Shown here piece by piece: positions 24,109-33,682 of a stretch of 43,291 nucleotides of DNA. Within the stretch, counting starts at the first letter, position 1. Every line of letters starts with the position of its first letter. The DNA comes from Burkholderiaceae bacterium. GTDB lineage: Bacteria > Pseudomonadota > Gammaproteobacteria > Burkholderiales > Burkholderiaceae_C. Position numbers and translations under genes: made by a program. The notes under the pieces were generated by a model, which saw only the letters and a list, made by a program, of their open reading frames with translations, did not search any database and had not been told where the DNA came from. The DNA is taken from contig JAURZS010000037.1 of the NCBI GenBank assembly GCA_030653255.1, positions 1 through 43,291 of the forward strand. The letters run 5' to 3'.

Positions 24109-24450
24109 CACCCGGGGCGACTCACTCAGTCGCTCCGTCTTCAACGATGAGAAGTAGCTTTCCATCGCTGCGTTGTCCCAGCACTCACCGCGGCGGCCCA
24201 TGCTGCAGGTGATTCCCTGAGCCTTGAGCAACTGCTGGAAGTCCTCGCTGGATATAGGTGAAGTCGGCTACCCATTTCTGGTTCGGGGCGTCGGCCTGGA
24301 AGTCCCGCTGTAGATGATTCGGAGCGATGTGGCTCTCCTGCCGGCTGGCGGTGTCCTCAGGCAGCCTGCGGCGCTCGTGCCCGGCCTGCACTTGGCTACC
24401 TGCATCAACCGGCTGACACGGTTCTTGCCGCATGCCTCGCCGAGGGCATG
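24105..24450 (-). pseudogene. Remnant of IS3-family transposase OrfB
   Basis: Degraded transposase sequence in two or more frames on the minus strand. One frame gives ADAPNQKWVADFTYI (about 24255-24300), the start of the DDE catalytic core with its first Asp (W-x-x-D-x-T). Another gives GRRGECWDNAAMESYFSSLKTE (about 24130-24200), the end of the core with the final Glu. Most of the segment between them, including the second Asp, is deleted. An upstream piece (GEACGKNRVSRLMQVAK, about 24395-24445) matches the pre-core region. It cannot be active. The stretch 24451-24568 shows no recognisable feature beyond the ribosome site of the next gene. Confidence 0.75.
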
Positions 24451-24568
24451 ATGCCGGGTTTGCGCTAAGTCAATTCCGTTCCACTTTTTTGGTCGTACCA
24501 TCGCTCGGCGTCCGGGTGCCTGGCGCTTGGGAAGGCCTTGCCGAACAACCTGTAAAGAAGGAACGATC

Positions 24569-25174
24569 ATGAAATACCGCCGTTTTCTTTCGACGCTCTT
24601 CGCCAGCTTGTGGCTGGCCTTATGGTCCCAGTGTGCCGTGGCTATTGGGTTTGTTGTCCACGTCGGCGATAAGCAGGCCTGGCTCAAGGCACATCCGGAA
24701 GTGAATCCCAAAACACTCAAGAACCCGGACGGTTCCGATGCCAAGATTGTCAAGGTCAGCACCATGAAGGAATGGATGGCGGCCCATCCTGACATCTTGA
24801 AACAACGGGACAGCCAGGCAAAAACTGTGCTGTCAGGGCCAAGCCTCAGCCTGACGCCCATCCTCCTGTGGGACCTCAGCGGCCTCAAAGAGCCCGTGAA
24901 CTATTACGCGGTCGGGATCTACAGCACCAAGGAGAACATGAAGACGGTATATGAGAAGGACCGGCTTGCCGATGCGGAAATCGGAAAGACCAAGGATGGT
25001 CGCAAGACTTGGCGTGTGCCTCCGGGTGTGCTCAAGGCTGGATTCGAGTATTACTTCCAGGTTGTCGCGTTCTCGAAGTCGACCGAGCTGAAGGATGTGG
25101 TGGGCGGTTACTGGACCATGCGTCCGGACGCCAAGGTGGACGGTTACTCGCCCTGGCGTCAGGACGCCAAGTAG
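24569..25174 (+). CDS. Exported protein of unknown function
   Basis: A 201-residue protein that I do not recognise. ATG at 24569 has an AAGGA ribosome site. Residues 1-25 are a signal peptide (MKYRRF, a hydrophobic run, then QCAVA). Two similar motifs occur near the N-terminus: WLKAHPE (38-44) and WMAAHPD (69-75), each preceded by a Lys-rich helix. The region from about 90 to 175 alternates hydrophobic strands (TPILLWDLSG, NYYAVGIYS, GFEYYFQVVAFS) and could be a fibronectin-III-like beta domain. No cysteine is predicted after cleavage. It lies next to IS debris, with a terminator-like palindrome after it. Confidence 0.7.
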   Translation: MKYRRFLSTLFASLWLALWSQCAVAIGFVVHVGDKQAWLKAHPEVNPKTLKNPDGSDAKIVKVSTMKEWMAAHPDILKQRDSQAKTVLSGPSLSLTPILLWDLSGLKEPVNYYAVGIYSTKENMKTVYEKDRLADAEIGKTKDGRKTWRVPPGVLKAGFEYYFQVVAFSKSTELKDVVGGYWTMRPDAKVDGYSPWRQDAK

Positions 25175-25288
25175 TCATCCCTCCTGGGCAGGTTGGCGCC
25201 CGACACAATGACTTCACATTACCGCAGGACGCGCCGCGTCTGGGGTATTGGCAAATGCTGAATGTGCCGATCTTGCAGACGAGTTGGT

Positions 25289-25308
25289 GAATCGCCCCGG
25301 GGCGATTC
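25289..25308. terminator. 20-bp perfect palindrome between convergent genes
   Basis: GAATCGCCCC is followed directly by its reverse complement (25289-25308), giving a 10-bp GC-rich stem. It lies between the stop of the exported protein gene (25174) and the stop of the toxin gene (25320). It probably ends transcription from both sides, though T-tracts are weak. Confidence 0.5.
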
Positions 25309-25319
25309 AGTTGCGTTAT

Positions 25320-25715
25320 TCATCTGCGCGCAATGTAAGTGAGCTGCCGATGATGCTTGACGGAAAGCAGAACGACTTCACTGTCTGAATGGGCGTAGAG
25401 CACGACGTGCGATCCAATCACGTATTCACGCAGATGGGGCAAGCCCGCCGACTGTGCCAACTGCTGCACCGCTGCCAGGCGCAGACTGGCTTGCGCAGAA
25501 TTCGGGCGCAAGAAACGCGCAGGGCGACCACTGGCAGGAGACCAGGCCAGCAGCGTTTTCATCTCCCGCAAATCACGTTTGATCTGTGCAAGCCGCGCTG
25601 GCGCGCTGGCAGCGTCTTGCTCCACCATAAAAGCATGGACTGCCAGCAGGCAATCCGCAAAGTGCGGGGCGGCGCTGACCCGTGCGCTGACTCGCCTTTT
25701 CACGGCCGGTGGCAT
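25320..25715 (-). CDS. Type II toxin, RelE/ParE superfamily
   Basis: A 131-residue protein, longer than the usual 90-100 because of an N-terminal extension. The C-terminal half has the RelE/ParE pattern: LREYVIGSHVVLYAHSDSEVVLLSVKHHRQLTY, an 'R-x-Y-x-I-x-Y' type core with basic and His residues near the end (H124 H125). The central helical pair (LAQIKRDLREMKTLLAWSP) also fits. RelE toxins cut mRNA at the ribosome and ParE toxins poison gyrase; the sequence does not decide which. Its ATG shares one base with the antitoxin stop (TGATG), the usual coupled arrangement. Confidence 0.72.
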   Translation of the reverse strand: MPPAVKRRVSARVSAAPHFADCLLAVHAFMVEQDAASAPARLAQIKRDLREMKTLLAWSPASGRPARFLRPNSAQASLRLAAVQQLAQSAGLPHLREYVIGSHVVLYAHSDSEVVLLSVKHHRQLTYIARR

Positions 25716-25996
25716 CAGTCTGCGAGCAACTGATCGAGTTCTGCCGATGACATGCGTTTACCGGCAATCACCTCGCCCAGAGCGGTTTCGGCCTCGGTCA
25801 GAAGAACCAGGCCCGCATGCTCCAGCTCCAGAGCGTGGTAGTAATCGAGCTTTTTCGCATCCACCAAAGCAACATAACTGGAGCCGTTCTTGGTGAGCAC
25901 TTTCTCAGCCCCGCTACCAACCACGTCTTCGGCCAATTCGGTGAGACGGGCTCGTGCTTCGCTGATGGGAATAATGTCACTGGCGCGCAAAATCAT
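25715..25996 (-). CDS. Antitoxin, Phd/YefM family
   Basis: A 93-residue antitoxin, first gene of the pair. The N-terminal DNA-binding part has the Phd/YefM pattern: IIPISEARARLTELAEDVVGSGAEKVLTKNGSSYVALVDAKKLDYY. The acidic C-terminal tail (MSSAELDQLLAD) would wrap the toxin. A promoter region with two TTAACGT direct repeats lies just upstream and is the likely autoregulatory site. Translation is coupled to the toxin through a TGATG overlap. Confidence 0.85.
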   Translation of the reverse strand: MILRASDIIPISEARARLTELAEDVVGSGAEKVLTKNGSSYVALVDAKKLDYYHALELEHAGLVLLTEAETALGEVIAGKRMSSAELDQLLAD

Positions 25997-26006
25997 GCCT
26001 TGACCC

Positions 26007-26025
26007 TTAACGTATTTATTAACGT
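26007..26025 (-). promoter_or_regulatory. Direct repeats TTAACGT upstream of the antitoxin, likely operator
   Basis: TTAACGT occurs at 26007-26013 and 26019-26025, spaced by 12 bp (just over one helical turn), in an AT-rich stretch starting 11 bp before the antitoxin start. On the minus strand a TACAAT box (26029-26034) may be the -10. Binding here by the toxin-antitoxin complex would shut the operon off (family knowledge plus inference). Confidence 0.45.
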
Positions 26026-26066
26026 TTATTGTATTACTCGAAGGCGAGTTTCACATCACGCCAGCG

Positions 26067-26102
26067 AAAAAGAAAAAGCCACCAATCTCTCGACTGATGG
26101 CT
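26067..26102 (-). terminator. Intrinsic terminator of the tRNA operon
   Basis: On the minus strand, AGCCATCA (26102-26095) pairs with TGGTGGCT (26084-26077) across a 10-base loop with one G-U pair. TTTTTCTTTTT follows (26077-26067). It begins 11 bp after the CCA end of tRNA-Asp. This is a textbook rho-independent terminator and separates the tRNAs from the toxin-antitoxin operon. Confidence 0.8.
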
Positions 26103-26112
26103 TCCTGAATCC

Positions 26113-26189
26113 TGGCGGAGTGGACGGGACTCGAACCCGCGACCCCCGGCGTGACAGGCCGGTATTCTAACCAACTGAACTACCACTCC
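26113..26189 (-). tRNA. tRNA-Asp (GTC)
   Basis: A 77-base gene with CCA encoded. The acceptor stem GGAGTGG pairs with CCACTCC, the T-loop is GTTCGAGTC, and the anticodon loop CTGTCAC carries GTC. It is the last of three tRNAs in the operon. Its 3' end faces the accessory half of the window. Confidence 0.95.
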
Positions 26190-26261
26190 TGGTAGACAAC
26201 TTTTGCTCTTGCGAGCCAAGTGTTGCCACTTGTTGCCCGGTCAATCCTTGCGGAGATGAAC

Positions 26262-26337
26262 TGGCGACCCTACGGGGATTCGAACCCCGGTACTTACCGT
26301 GAAAGGGTAATGTCCTAGGCCTCTAGACGATAGGGTC
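26262..26337 (-). tRNA. tRNA-Glu (TTC)
   Basis: A 76-base gene with CCA encoded. The acceptor stem GACCCTA pairs with TAGGGTC, the T-loop is GTTCGAATC, and the anticodon loop CTTTCAC carries TTC. It lies in the same short cluster as gltX, which encodes the synthetase that charges it. Confidence 0.95.
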
Positions 26338-26347
26338 AAAACCATTT

Positions 26348-26423
<76 letters not shown>

Positions 26424-26470
26424 AAATTGGCGAACCGGCTCTTGCCGCTGCGTCAATTTCCAAGCCTTGC

Positions 26471-26476
26471 ATTATA
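26471..26476 (-). promoter_or_regulatory. -10 box TATAAT of the tRNA operon
   Basis: A perfect TATAAT on the minus strand (26476-26471), 47 bp before tRNA-Ala and directly after the gltX stop codon. The -35 region would lie inside the end of gltX and is weak. It gives the tRNAs a promoter independent of the metZ-gltX transcript. Confidence 0.55.
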
Positions 26477-26486
26477 GCGTGATTTC

Positions 26487-27884
26487 TCAGGGCTTTGGCA
26501 GGCGAGCCAGGACAGTCTCGCGCTCCAGCAGGGCCAGCACGGCGTCCAGGGAGGGGGTCTGGGCCGTGCCCATGACGAGCACGCGCACGGGCATGGCCAG
26601 TTGCGGCATTTTGAGGCCTTGGGCAGTGAGTACTTCCTTGATGGCGACGGCGATGGTGGCTTTGTCCCAGGTGGCGCACCCGGCCAGTGTGGCTGCCAGC
26701 AGTTTCAAGGCGGGCTGGACGGCTTCGGTCACGTGCTGCGCCATTTCCTCGGCGGCGGGGGTGACGTCGCTGTAAAAGGCCGCCGCCCAGCGGGCCAGGG
26801 CCACGGTGGTGTCGCAGCGGTCCTTGAACAGGTCGCAGACCTGGGGCAGGTGGCTCTGCAGCCGCCCTGCCGGCACGCTCACGCCCAGGCGGGTCAGTTG
26901 TTCGGCCACCAGGGGCGCCAGGGCGCTGCCGGGCATGGCTTTGAGGTGTTGCGCATTGACCCAGCGCAGTTTGGCTTCGTCGAACTGGGCCGCGCTCTTG
27001 CCCAGGTGGTCAAGGTTGAACCACTGCAGGAACTGTTCGCGGCTGAAGATTTCGTCGTCGCCATGGCTCCAGCCCAGGCGCGCCAGGTAGTTGACCATGG
27101 CGTCGGGCAGGTAGCCTTCGTCGCGGTACTGGGTCACGGGTTTGGCGCCGTTGCGCTTGCTCATTTTCTCGCCCTGCTCGTTGAGCACGGTGGGCAGGTG
27201 GGCGTATACCGGGGGCTCCTGGCCCAGGGCTTTGAAGATGTTGATCTGGCGCGGCGTGTTGTTGACGTGGTCGTCGCCGCGGATCACGTGGGTGATGGCC
27301 ATGTCGATGTCGTCGACCACCACGCAGAGGTTGTAGGTGGGCGTGCCGTCGGGCCGCGCAATGACGAGGTCGTCGAGTTCGTCGTTGCGGATCTCGATGC
27401 GGCCTTTGACTTTGTCGTCCCAGGCGACGACGCCGCCTTGCGGGTTGCGGAACCGCAGCACGGGTTGCACGCCAGCAGGCACCGGCGGCAAGGTCTTGCC
27501 GGGCTCGGGGCGCCAGGTGCCGTCGTAGCGGGGTTTCTCTTTGGCGGCCATCTGGCGTTCGCGCAGGGCGTCGAGTTCGGCCATGCTCATGTAGCAGGGG
27601 TAGACCAGGTCTTTGGCCTGCATCTCGGCCAGCACGGCCTTGTAGCGGTCCATGCGCTGCATCTGGTAGAAGGGCCCCTCGTCGGGGTCCAGGCCCAGCC
27701 ATTTCATGCCGTCGAGGATGACGTCCACCGCGGCCTGGCTAGAGCGCTCCAGGTCGGTGTCTTCGATGCGCAGGATGAACACGCCGCCGGTGGAGCGCGC
27801 AAAGGCCCAGGGGTACAGGGCCGAGCGGATGTTGCCCAAATGGATGAAGCCCGTCGGCGACGGGGCAAATCGGGTGCGGGTCAT
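26487..27884 (-). CDS. gltX: Glutamate-tRNA ligase
   Basis: A 465-residue class I synthetase that charges tRNA-Glu. The ATP signature motifs are present: the HIGH-type box [13 protein letters not shown] (residues 6-18, reading HLGN) and KMSKR (240-244). The [23 protein letters not shown] segment (191-213) is characteristic of GluRS. The C-terminal helical anticodon-binding domain covers about 330-465. ATG at 27884 shares its last base with the metZ stop (TGATG), so the two are translationally coupled. A longer reading frame extending upstream through metZ is only an overlap shadow. Confidence 0.96.
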   Translation of the reverse strand: MTRTRFAPSPTGFIHLGNIRSALYPWAFARSTGGVFILRIEDTDLERSSQAAVDVILDGMKWLGLDPDEGPFYQMQRMDRYKAVLAEMQAKDLVYPCYMSMAELDALRERQMAAKEKPRYDGTWRPEPGKTLPPVPAGVQPVLRFRNPQGGVVAWDDKVKGRIEIRNDELDDLVIARPDGTPTYNLCVVVDDIDMAITHVIRGDDHVNNTPRQINIFKALGQEPPVYAHLPTVLNEQGEKMSKRNGAKPVTQYRDEGYLPDAMVNYLARLGWSHGDDEIFSREQFLQWFNLDHLGKSAAQFDEAKLRWVNAQHLKAMPGSALAPLVAEQLTRLGVSVPAGRLQSHLPQVCDLFKDRCDTTVALARWAAAFYSDVTPAAEEMAQHVTEAVQPALKLLAATLAGCATWDKATIAVAIKEVLTAQGLKMPQLAMPVRVLVMGTAQTPSLDAVLALLERETVLARLPKP

Positions 27885-29095
27885 CACAGGGTGTCCAGTC
27901 CGCGCAGCAGGTCGTTCTGGATGTCGACCACGGCGTCCAGGCCCACGGCCACGCGGATCAGGCCCTGGCCGATGCCGGCGGCCTGGCGCTGTTCTTCGGT
28001 CAGGCGCCCGTGCGATGTGCTGGCCGGGTGGGTGATGGTGGTCTTGGTGTCGCCCAGGTTGGCGGTGATGCTGCACACCAGGGTCTGGTCGATGGTGTGG
28101 AAGGCGTTCTTGCGCAGCTCTGCCGGATCGGCGCCTTTGACGTCGAAGGACACGACTGCGCCACCCAGGCCCGATTGCTGGCGCATGGCCAGTTCGTGCT
28201 GCGGGTGCGAGCTCAGCCCGGGGTAGTAGACGCGCCCGACCTTGGGGTGCTTGGACAGCCAGGTGGCGAGTTCGAGCGCGGCGGCACAATGCGCCTGCAT
28301 GCGGATGCCCAGGGTCTCCATGCCCTTGAGCACGACCCAGGCGTTGAAGGGCGACAGGGTCATGCCGGCGCTGCGCAGCACGGGCACGAATTTGCCATCG
28401 ATCATTTCCCTGGAGCCGCAGATGGCGCCGGCCATGACGCGGCCCTGTCCATCGAGGTATTTGGTGCCGGAATGGATGATGAGGTCGGCGCCGTATTTGA
28501 TGGGCTGCTGCAGTGCGGGCGAGCAAAAGCAGTTGTCCACGGCCAGCACGGCGCCGGCGTTGTGGGCGATGTCGGCCAGGGCGCGGATGTCGCAGATGTC
28601 GGTCAGCGGGTTGGTGGGCGTTTCTGCAAACAGCAGTTTGGTGTTGGGGCGCACCGCTGCCTTCCACTGGGCCAGGTCGGTCTGGGAGACGAAGGTGGTC
28701 TCGACACCAAACTTGCCGAACTCGCCGCCGATGAGTTTGATGGTGGAGCCGAACACGGACTGCGAGCAGATGACGTGGTCGCCGGCCTTGAGCAGGCCCA
28801 TGCACAGCATCAGGATGGCGCCCATGCCGGTGCTGGCGGCCAGGCAGGCTTCGGTGCCTTCGAGCGCGGCCAGGCGCTGCTCCATGCTGGTGACGGTGGG
28901 GTTGGTGAAGCGCGAGTAGGTGTAGCCCTGCTCTTCGCCGGCAAAGCGGCGCGCGGCCGAGGCTGCGTCGGGCTGCACGAAGCTGCTGGTCAGGTACAGG
29001 GCTTCGGAGTTTTCGCCATAGGGGCTTTTGTCGACGGCCACGCGAACGGCCAGGGTTTCGAGTTGCAGATCGTCGGGGAGTTTTTTCTGTGTCAT
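27884..29095 (-). CDS. metZ: O-succinylhomoserine sulfhydrylase
   Basis: A 403-residue PLP enzyme of the Cys/Met metabolism family. The PLP lysine is K212 in [12 protein letters not shown]. Other motifs are [10 protein letters not shown] (58-67), ASTGMGAI and AETPTNPL (157-164). MetZ forms homocysteine from O-succinylhomoserine and sulfide. The name metZ rather than metC or metB rests on the [18 protein letters not shown] start and on the metZ-purF gene order of Burkholderiales and pseudomonads. It begins 12 bp after purF and overlaps gltX by one base. Confidence 0.92.
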   Translation of the reverse strand: MTQKKLPDDLQLETLAVRVAVDKSPYGENSEALYLTSSFVQPDAASAARRFAGEEQGYTYSRFTNPTVTSMEQRLAALEGTEACLAASTGMGAILMLCMGLLKAGDHVICSQSVFGSTIKLIGGEFGKFGVETTFVSQTDLAQWKAAVRPNTKLLFAETPTNPLTDICDIRALADIAHNAGAVLAVDNCFCSPALQQPIKYGADLIIHSGTKYLDGQGRVMAGAICGSREMIDGKFVPVLRSAGMTLSPFNAWVVLKGMETLGIRMQAHCAAALELATWLSKHPKVGRVYYPGLSSHPQHELAMRQQSGLGGAVVSFDVKGADPAELRKNAFHTIDQTLVCSITANLGDTKTTITHPASTSHGRLTEEQRQAAGIGQGLIRVAVGLDAVVDIQNDLLRGLDTL

Positions 29096-29107
29096 GGTCG
29101 GGTCGGG

Positions 29108-30607
<1,500 letters not shown>

Positions 30608-30623
30608 AGGGCTCCAGACTTCG

Positions 30624-31112
30624 TTAACCGGGCAGGTACTGGCCGAATTCGGCAGGCAGCACCGGCTTCAATCCTTTGAGGGCCGCCGACAGCACGCCGG
30701 CGCCTCTCGATTCCATCCACCACACGCTGCCATTGAGCGCGGTCATGTTCATCACCACGGCGGCGGCCAGCAGCAGCACCACGCCGCGCACCAGGCCGAA
30801 GGCGCCGCCCAGGGTGCGGTCCACCGGCCGCATGCCGACGGCGTCGACCAGGGTTTTCAAGCCCCAGGCGCTCAGGCCACCCAGAAAGGCGACGACGATG
30901 AACACCAACACAAACCCCGCCGCGTAGCGCAGTGAATCCGCGGCCGGCCCCATGGGCAACCAGGCCGCGACATCAGGGGCCAGCCACTGCGCCACCACAA
31001 AAGCGGCTATCCAGCCCAGCACCGACAGGACTTCGTAGACCAGGCCGCGCCAGACACCCAGCACCAGGGACACCACCAGCACCGCGAGAAAAATCCAGTC
31101 GAGCGATGCCAT
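30624..31112 (-). CDS. cvpA: CvpA family membrane protein
   Basis: A 162-residue inner-membrane protein. Four hydrophobic segments are visible (about 5-22, 28-44, 64-86, 105-124), and the family pattern GxxRGxxxExxxxxGW appears as GVWRGLVYEVLSVLGW. The linker AWGLKTLVDAVGMRPVDRTLGGAFGLVRG is also typical. It is needed for colicin V production in E. coli and is linked to envelope homeostasis. The start at 31112 (MASLDW) is preferred to an upstream, non-ATG extension into the SPOR gene. Confidence 0.9.
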   Translation of the reverse strand: MASLDWIFLAVLVVSLVLGVWRGLVYEVLSVLGWIAAFVVAQWLAPDVAAWLPMGPAADSLRYAAGFVLVFIVVAFLGGLSAWGLKTLVDAVGMRPVDRTLGGAFGLVRGVVLLLAAAVVMNMTALNGSVWWMESRGAGVLSAALKGLKPVLPAEFGQYLPG

Positions 31113-31122
31113 GCGCCCTCGC

Positions 31123-31872
31123 CTACAAGGTAAGGATGTTTGCGGGCAATCCAAGCCCCTTGGCCTGGGCCGCGGCCTTGTCGGCCTCGGCGCGGGTGCT
31201 GAAAGGCCCCAGCCGCACCCGGGTCCGCTTGCCATCGGGGGTGTCGGCAACATGGGTATAGGTTTTCAGGCCGGCGCGCTCCAGTTTGGCGCGGGCCTCG
31301 CGGGCCTTGCCGGCATCGGCAAAGGCGCCGACCTGGACCACGAAGCGAGCCTCAGCGGCTGGCGCGCTGGGGGCGGCTTTCGCGCTCGACGCTGTGGCCT
31401 TGGAAGCCGCGCCGGAGGCGACGATTTCCTCCTTGGGGCCCAGTCCGTTGGAGGGGGCTGCGGCCTTGGGCGCGGGCGCTGTGACGGCAGCGGCGGCGGC
31501 AGGCGGGGGAGTCGCAGGCTGAGCCGGCGCAGGCGCTGGTGCAGACGCGGGTGCAGATTTTGGGGCGGGCGCCGGCGCAATCTGCGCCACGGCCGACGAT
31601 GCCGCCACGACCGTGCCCGAGGCTACGGGGCTGCCGGGCATGGTCAACGGCTTGACTTTGTTTTTGTCCGGAATGTCGATCGGGATGTCCACGGGAATCG
31701 GCCGCGGCTGGGTGTCGAACAGCAGGGGAAAGCCGATCACCGCGATCACAACCAGGACCACCGCGCCGATCAGCCGGTGCCGGGCGCGCCGGCGCATGAC
31801 TTCGACGCTCTCGGACTGGGCGGCGGTGGCAGGTTGGTCGTCGCCACCTTTGCGGAACTTGAAAAAGGACAT
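31123..31872 (-). CDS. SPOR-domain cell-division protein, DedD/FtsN-like
   Basis: A 249-residue bitopic membrane protein. A cytoplasmic N-terminus rich in basic residues (about 1-34) is followed by one membrane segment (LIGAVVLVVIAVIGFPLLF, 34-52). A long Ala/Pro linker (about 80-165) comes next, and a C-terminal SPOR domain (VQVGAFADAGKAREARAKLERAGLKTY, ending VRLGPFSTRAEADKAAAQAKGLG). SPOR domains bind denuded septal glycan. It lies between folC and cvpA, the usual place of dedD-type genes. Confidence 0.88.
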   Translation of the reverse strand: MSFFKFRKGGDDQPATAAQSESVEVMRRRARHRLIGAVVLVVIAVIGFPLLFDTQPRPIPVDIPIDIPDKNKVKPLTMPGSPVASGTVVAASSAVAQIAPAPAPKSAPASAPAPAPAQPATPPPAAAAAVTAPAPKAAAPSNGLGPKEEIVASGAASKATASSAKAAPSAPAAEARFVVQVGAFADAGKAREARAKLERAGLKTYTHVADTPDGKRTRVRLGPFSTRAEADKAAAQAKGLGLPANILTL

Positions 31873-31875
31873 GGC

Positions 31876-33165
31876 TCAGGGGCTCAGGTGTTTGGCGTGA
31901 AGCCGGGGTATGCCGTCGCGCAATACGCCGCCCACCGTGTAGAACGATCCAAAGACCAGGATTCTATCAGCGGGGTCTGCCACGGCGATGGCGGCATTCA
32001 GGGCCTGCACGGGGTCGGCGTGGATGCTGGCGGCAGTGTCCCGCCGCGTCTCTCCAGCCTGCCACGCGGCCTGCAGGCTGGCAGCGCTGGCGGCACGCGG
32101 CGTGGGCAGATCGGTGAAATACCAACGGTCCACCATGGGCCGCAGGCGCGCGAGCATAAGGCCCACATCCTTGTCCGCCATGGCACCGAACACGGCATGG
32201 GTGGTCGGGAAGAAGCCCATGGCGTCGAGATTGGCCGCCAGCGCCGCTGCAGCGTGCGGGTTGTGGGCCACGTCCAGCACCAGGGTCGGCTGTCCGGGGA
32301 CGATCTGGAAGCGCCCCGGCAGCTCGACCAGCGCCAGGCCGTTGCGCACCGCCTGCGCCGTGACCGGGATACGGCCGCGCAGCGCTTCGAGCGCGGCCAG
32401 CGCACCCGATGCATTCATCAACTGGTTGGCGCCGCGCAGCGCCGGATAGGCCAGGCCGGCGTAGCGCCGCCCGCGGCCCGCCCAGGCCCATTGTTGCGGG
32501 TCGCCGCTGTAGTTGAAATCCACCCCGAAGCGCCACAGGTCGGCGCCGATGCGCGCCGCATGGTCGAGCACGCTTTGCGGCGGCACAGGGTCGCTGACGA
32601 TGACGGGCCTGCCGGCGCGCATGATGCCGGCCTTCTCCAGGCCGATGTGCTCACGGTCCGGGCCCAGCAGTTCGGTGTGGTCCAGGTCGATGCTGGTGAT
32701 GATGGCGCAATCGGGGTCGATGATGTTGACCGAATCGAGGCGCCCGCCCACGCCCACCTCCAGCACGACGACATCCAACCCGGATTGCGCCATCAGGCTG
32801 AAGATGGCCAGCATGGTGAACTCGAAGTAGCTCAGCGATATCTCGCCGCGCGCCTGCTCTACGCGCTCGAAATGCGGCACGAGGTCTTCGGCCCGGGCAT
32901 TCTCGCCACGAATGCGGCAGCGCTCTTCGAAGTTCACCAGATGCGGCGAGGTGTACACGCCGGTGCGCCAGCCCGCCTGCTGCAGGATGGCCTCCAGCAT
33001 GGCGCAGGTCGAGCCTTTGCCATTGGTGCCGGCCACGGTGATCACGGGGATGTCAAAGCGCAGCGCCATGCGCCGTGCGACCTCGCGCACGCGCTCCAGG
33101 CCGAGTTCGATGGCGCGCGGATGAAGCTGCTCGCAATGCGCCAGCCAGTCTTGCAGTGTTTTCAT
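31876..33165 (-). CDS. folC: Folylpolyglutamate synthase / dihydrofolate synthase
   Basis: A 429-residue Mur-ligase-type enzyme that adds glutamate to dihydropteroate and folates. The P-loop is VAGTNGKGSTCAML (about 45-58). Other motifs are YTSPHLVNFEERCRI, VLEVGVGGRLDSVN, ITSIDLDHTELLG and LDVAHNPHAAAAL in the C-terminal domain. It is the first gene of the minus-strand block that runs to the tRNAs, and it faces the ArsC-like gene across 40 bp. Confidence 0.95.
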   Translation of the reverse strand: MKTLQDWLAHCEQLHPRAIELGLERVREVARRMALRFDIPVITVAGTNGKGSTCAMLEAILQQAGWRTGVYTSPHLVNFEERCRIRGENARAEDLVPHFERVEQARGEISLSYFEFTMLAIFSLMAQSGLDVVVLEVGVGGRLDSVNIIDPDCAIITSIDLDHTELLGPDREHIGLEKAGIMRAGRPVIVSDPVPPQSVLDHAARIGADLWRFGVDFNYSGDPQQWAWAGRGRRYAGLAYPALRGANQLMNASGALAALEALRGRIPVTAQAVRNGLALVELPGRFQIVPGQPTLVLDVAHNPHAAAALAANLDAMGFFPTTHAVFGAMADKDVGLMLARLRPMVDRWYFTDLPTPRAASAASLQAAWQAGETRRDTAASIHADPVQALNAAIAVADPADRILVFGSFYTVGGVLRDGIPRLHAKHLSP

Positions 33166-33205
33166 GGGAACTTCATTGTCGCTGCATCGGCTTTATCATC
33201 GCGAA

Positions 33206-33553
33206 ATGATCACCGTGCATGGCATCGTCAACTGCGACACCGTCAAGAAGGCCCGCGCCTGGCTGGACGGCCGGGGGCTGGACTATCAGTTCCACGACTT
33301 CAAGAAGCACGGCGTGCCCGAAGCCGCGCTCGACGCCTGGATCAAGGCGGTGGGCTGGGAAAAGCTGGTCAACCGCAAAGGCACAACCTGGCGCGGGCTC
33401 GCCCCCGCCGTGCAAGGCGGCGTAACGGATGCAGCAAGCGCCCGCGCGCTGATGCTGGCAAACCCCAGCGTCATCAAGCGCCCGGTCGTGCAGTGGGGCC
33501 GGGACGTGACAGTGGGCTTCGATGCCGAGGCCTGGACCACCCGCCAACCCTGA
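33206..33553 (+). CDS. ArsC/Spx-type thioredoxin-fold protein (YffB-like)
   Basis: A 115-residue protein. The start at 33206 (MITVHGIVNCDTVKKARAWL) fits the family; the frame opens 42 bp earlier but has no better start. It has the single N-terminal cysteine of the ArsC/YffB group (C10, in NCDTVKKA), the YQFHDFKKHG segment and RPVVQWG near the end, where family members have a basic residue. YffB-type proteins use glutathione as reductant; arsenate reduction is not assured. It is divergent from folC. Confidence 0.88.
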   Translation: MITVHGIVNCDTVKKARAWLDGRGLDYQFHDFKKHGVPEAALDAWIKAVGWEKLVNRKGTTWRGLAPAVQGGVTDAASARALMLANPSVIKRPVVQWGRDVTVGFDAEAWTTRQP

Positions 33554-33581
33554 GTCTCGGGCGTTCCGGGATACGCAACCC

Positions 33582-33612
33582 GTGTAAAGCCGGCGGTTTT
33601 ACACCGGCTTTA
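33582..33612. terminator. Two overlapping, mutually exclusive hairpins
   Basis: Stem one pairs TAAAGCCGG (33585-33593) with CCGGCTTTA (33604-33612). Stem two pairs GTGTAAA (33582-33588) with TTTACAC (33598-33604). The two share bases, so only one can form. The site lies 29 bp after the ArsC-like gene and 71 bp before the glycine-zipper gene. It may be a terminator or a switch; no long T-tract follows. Confidence 0.45.
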
Positions 33613-33682
33613 CCGAACCTTCACGTCCCGAAAGGGTCTGACTCCCTACACTGGGCGCGAAGCCATTCCACGAAGGCGCATC

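Noticed and set aside
24064-26260. CRISPR array or phage
   Set aside because: There are no regularly spaced repeats, no cas genes and no phage structural genes. The repeats seen are IS ends and TA operator copies.
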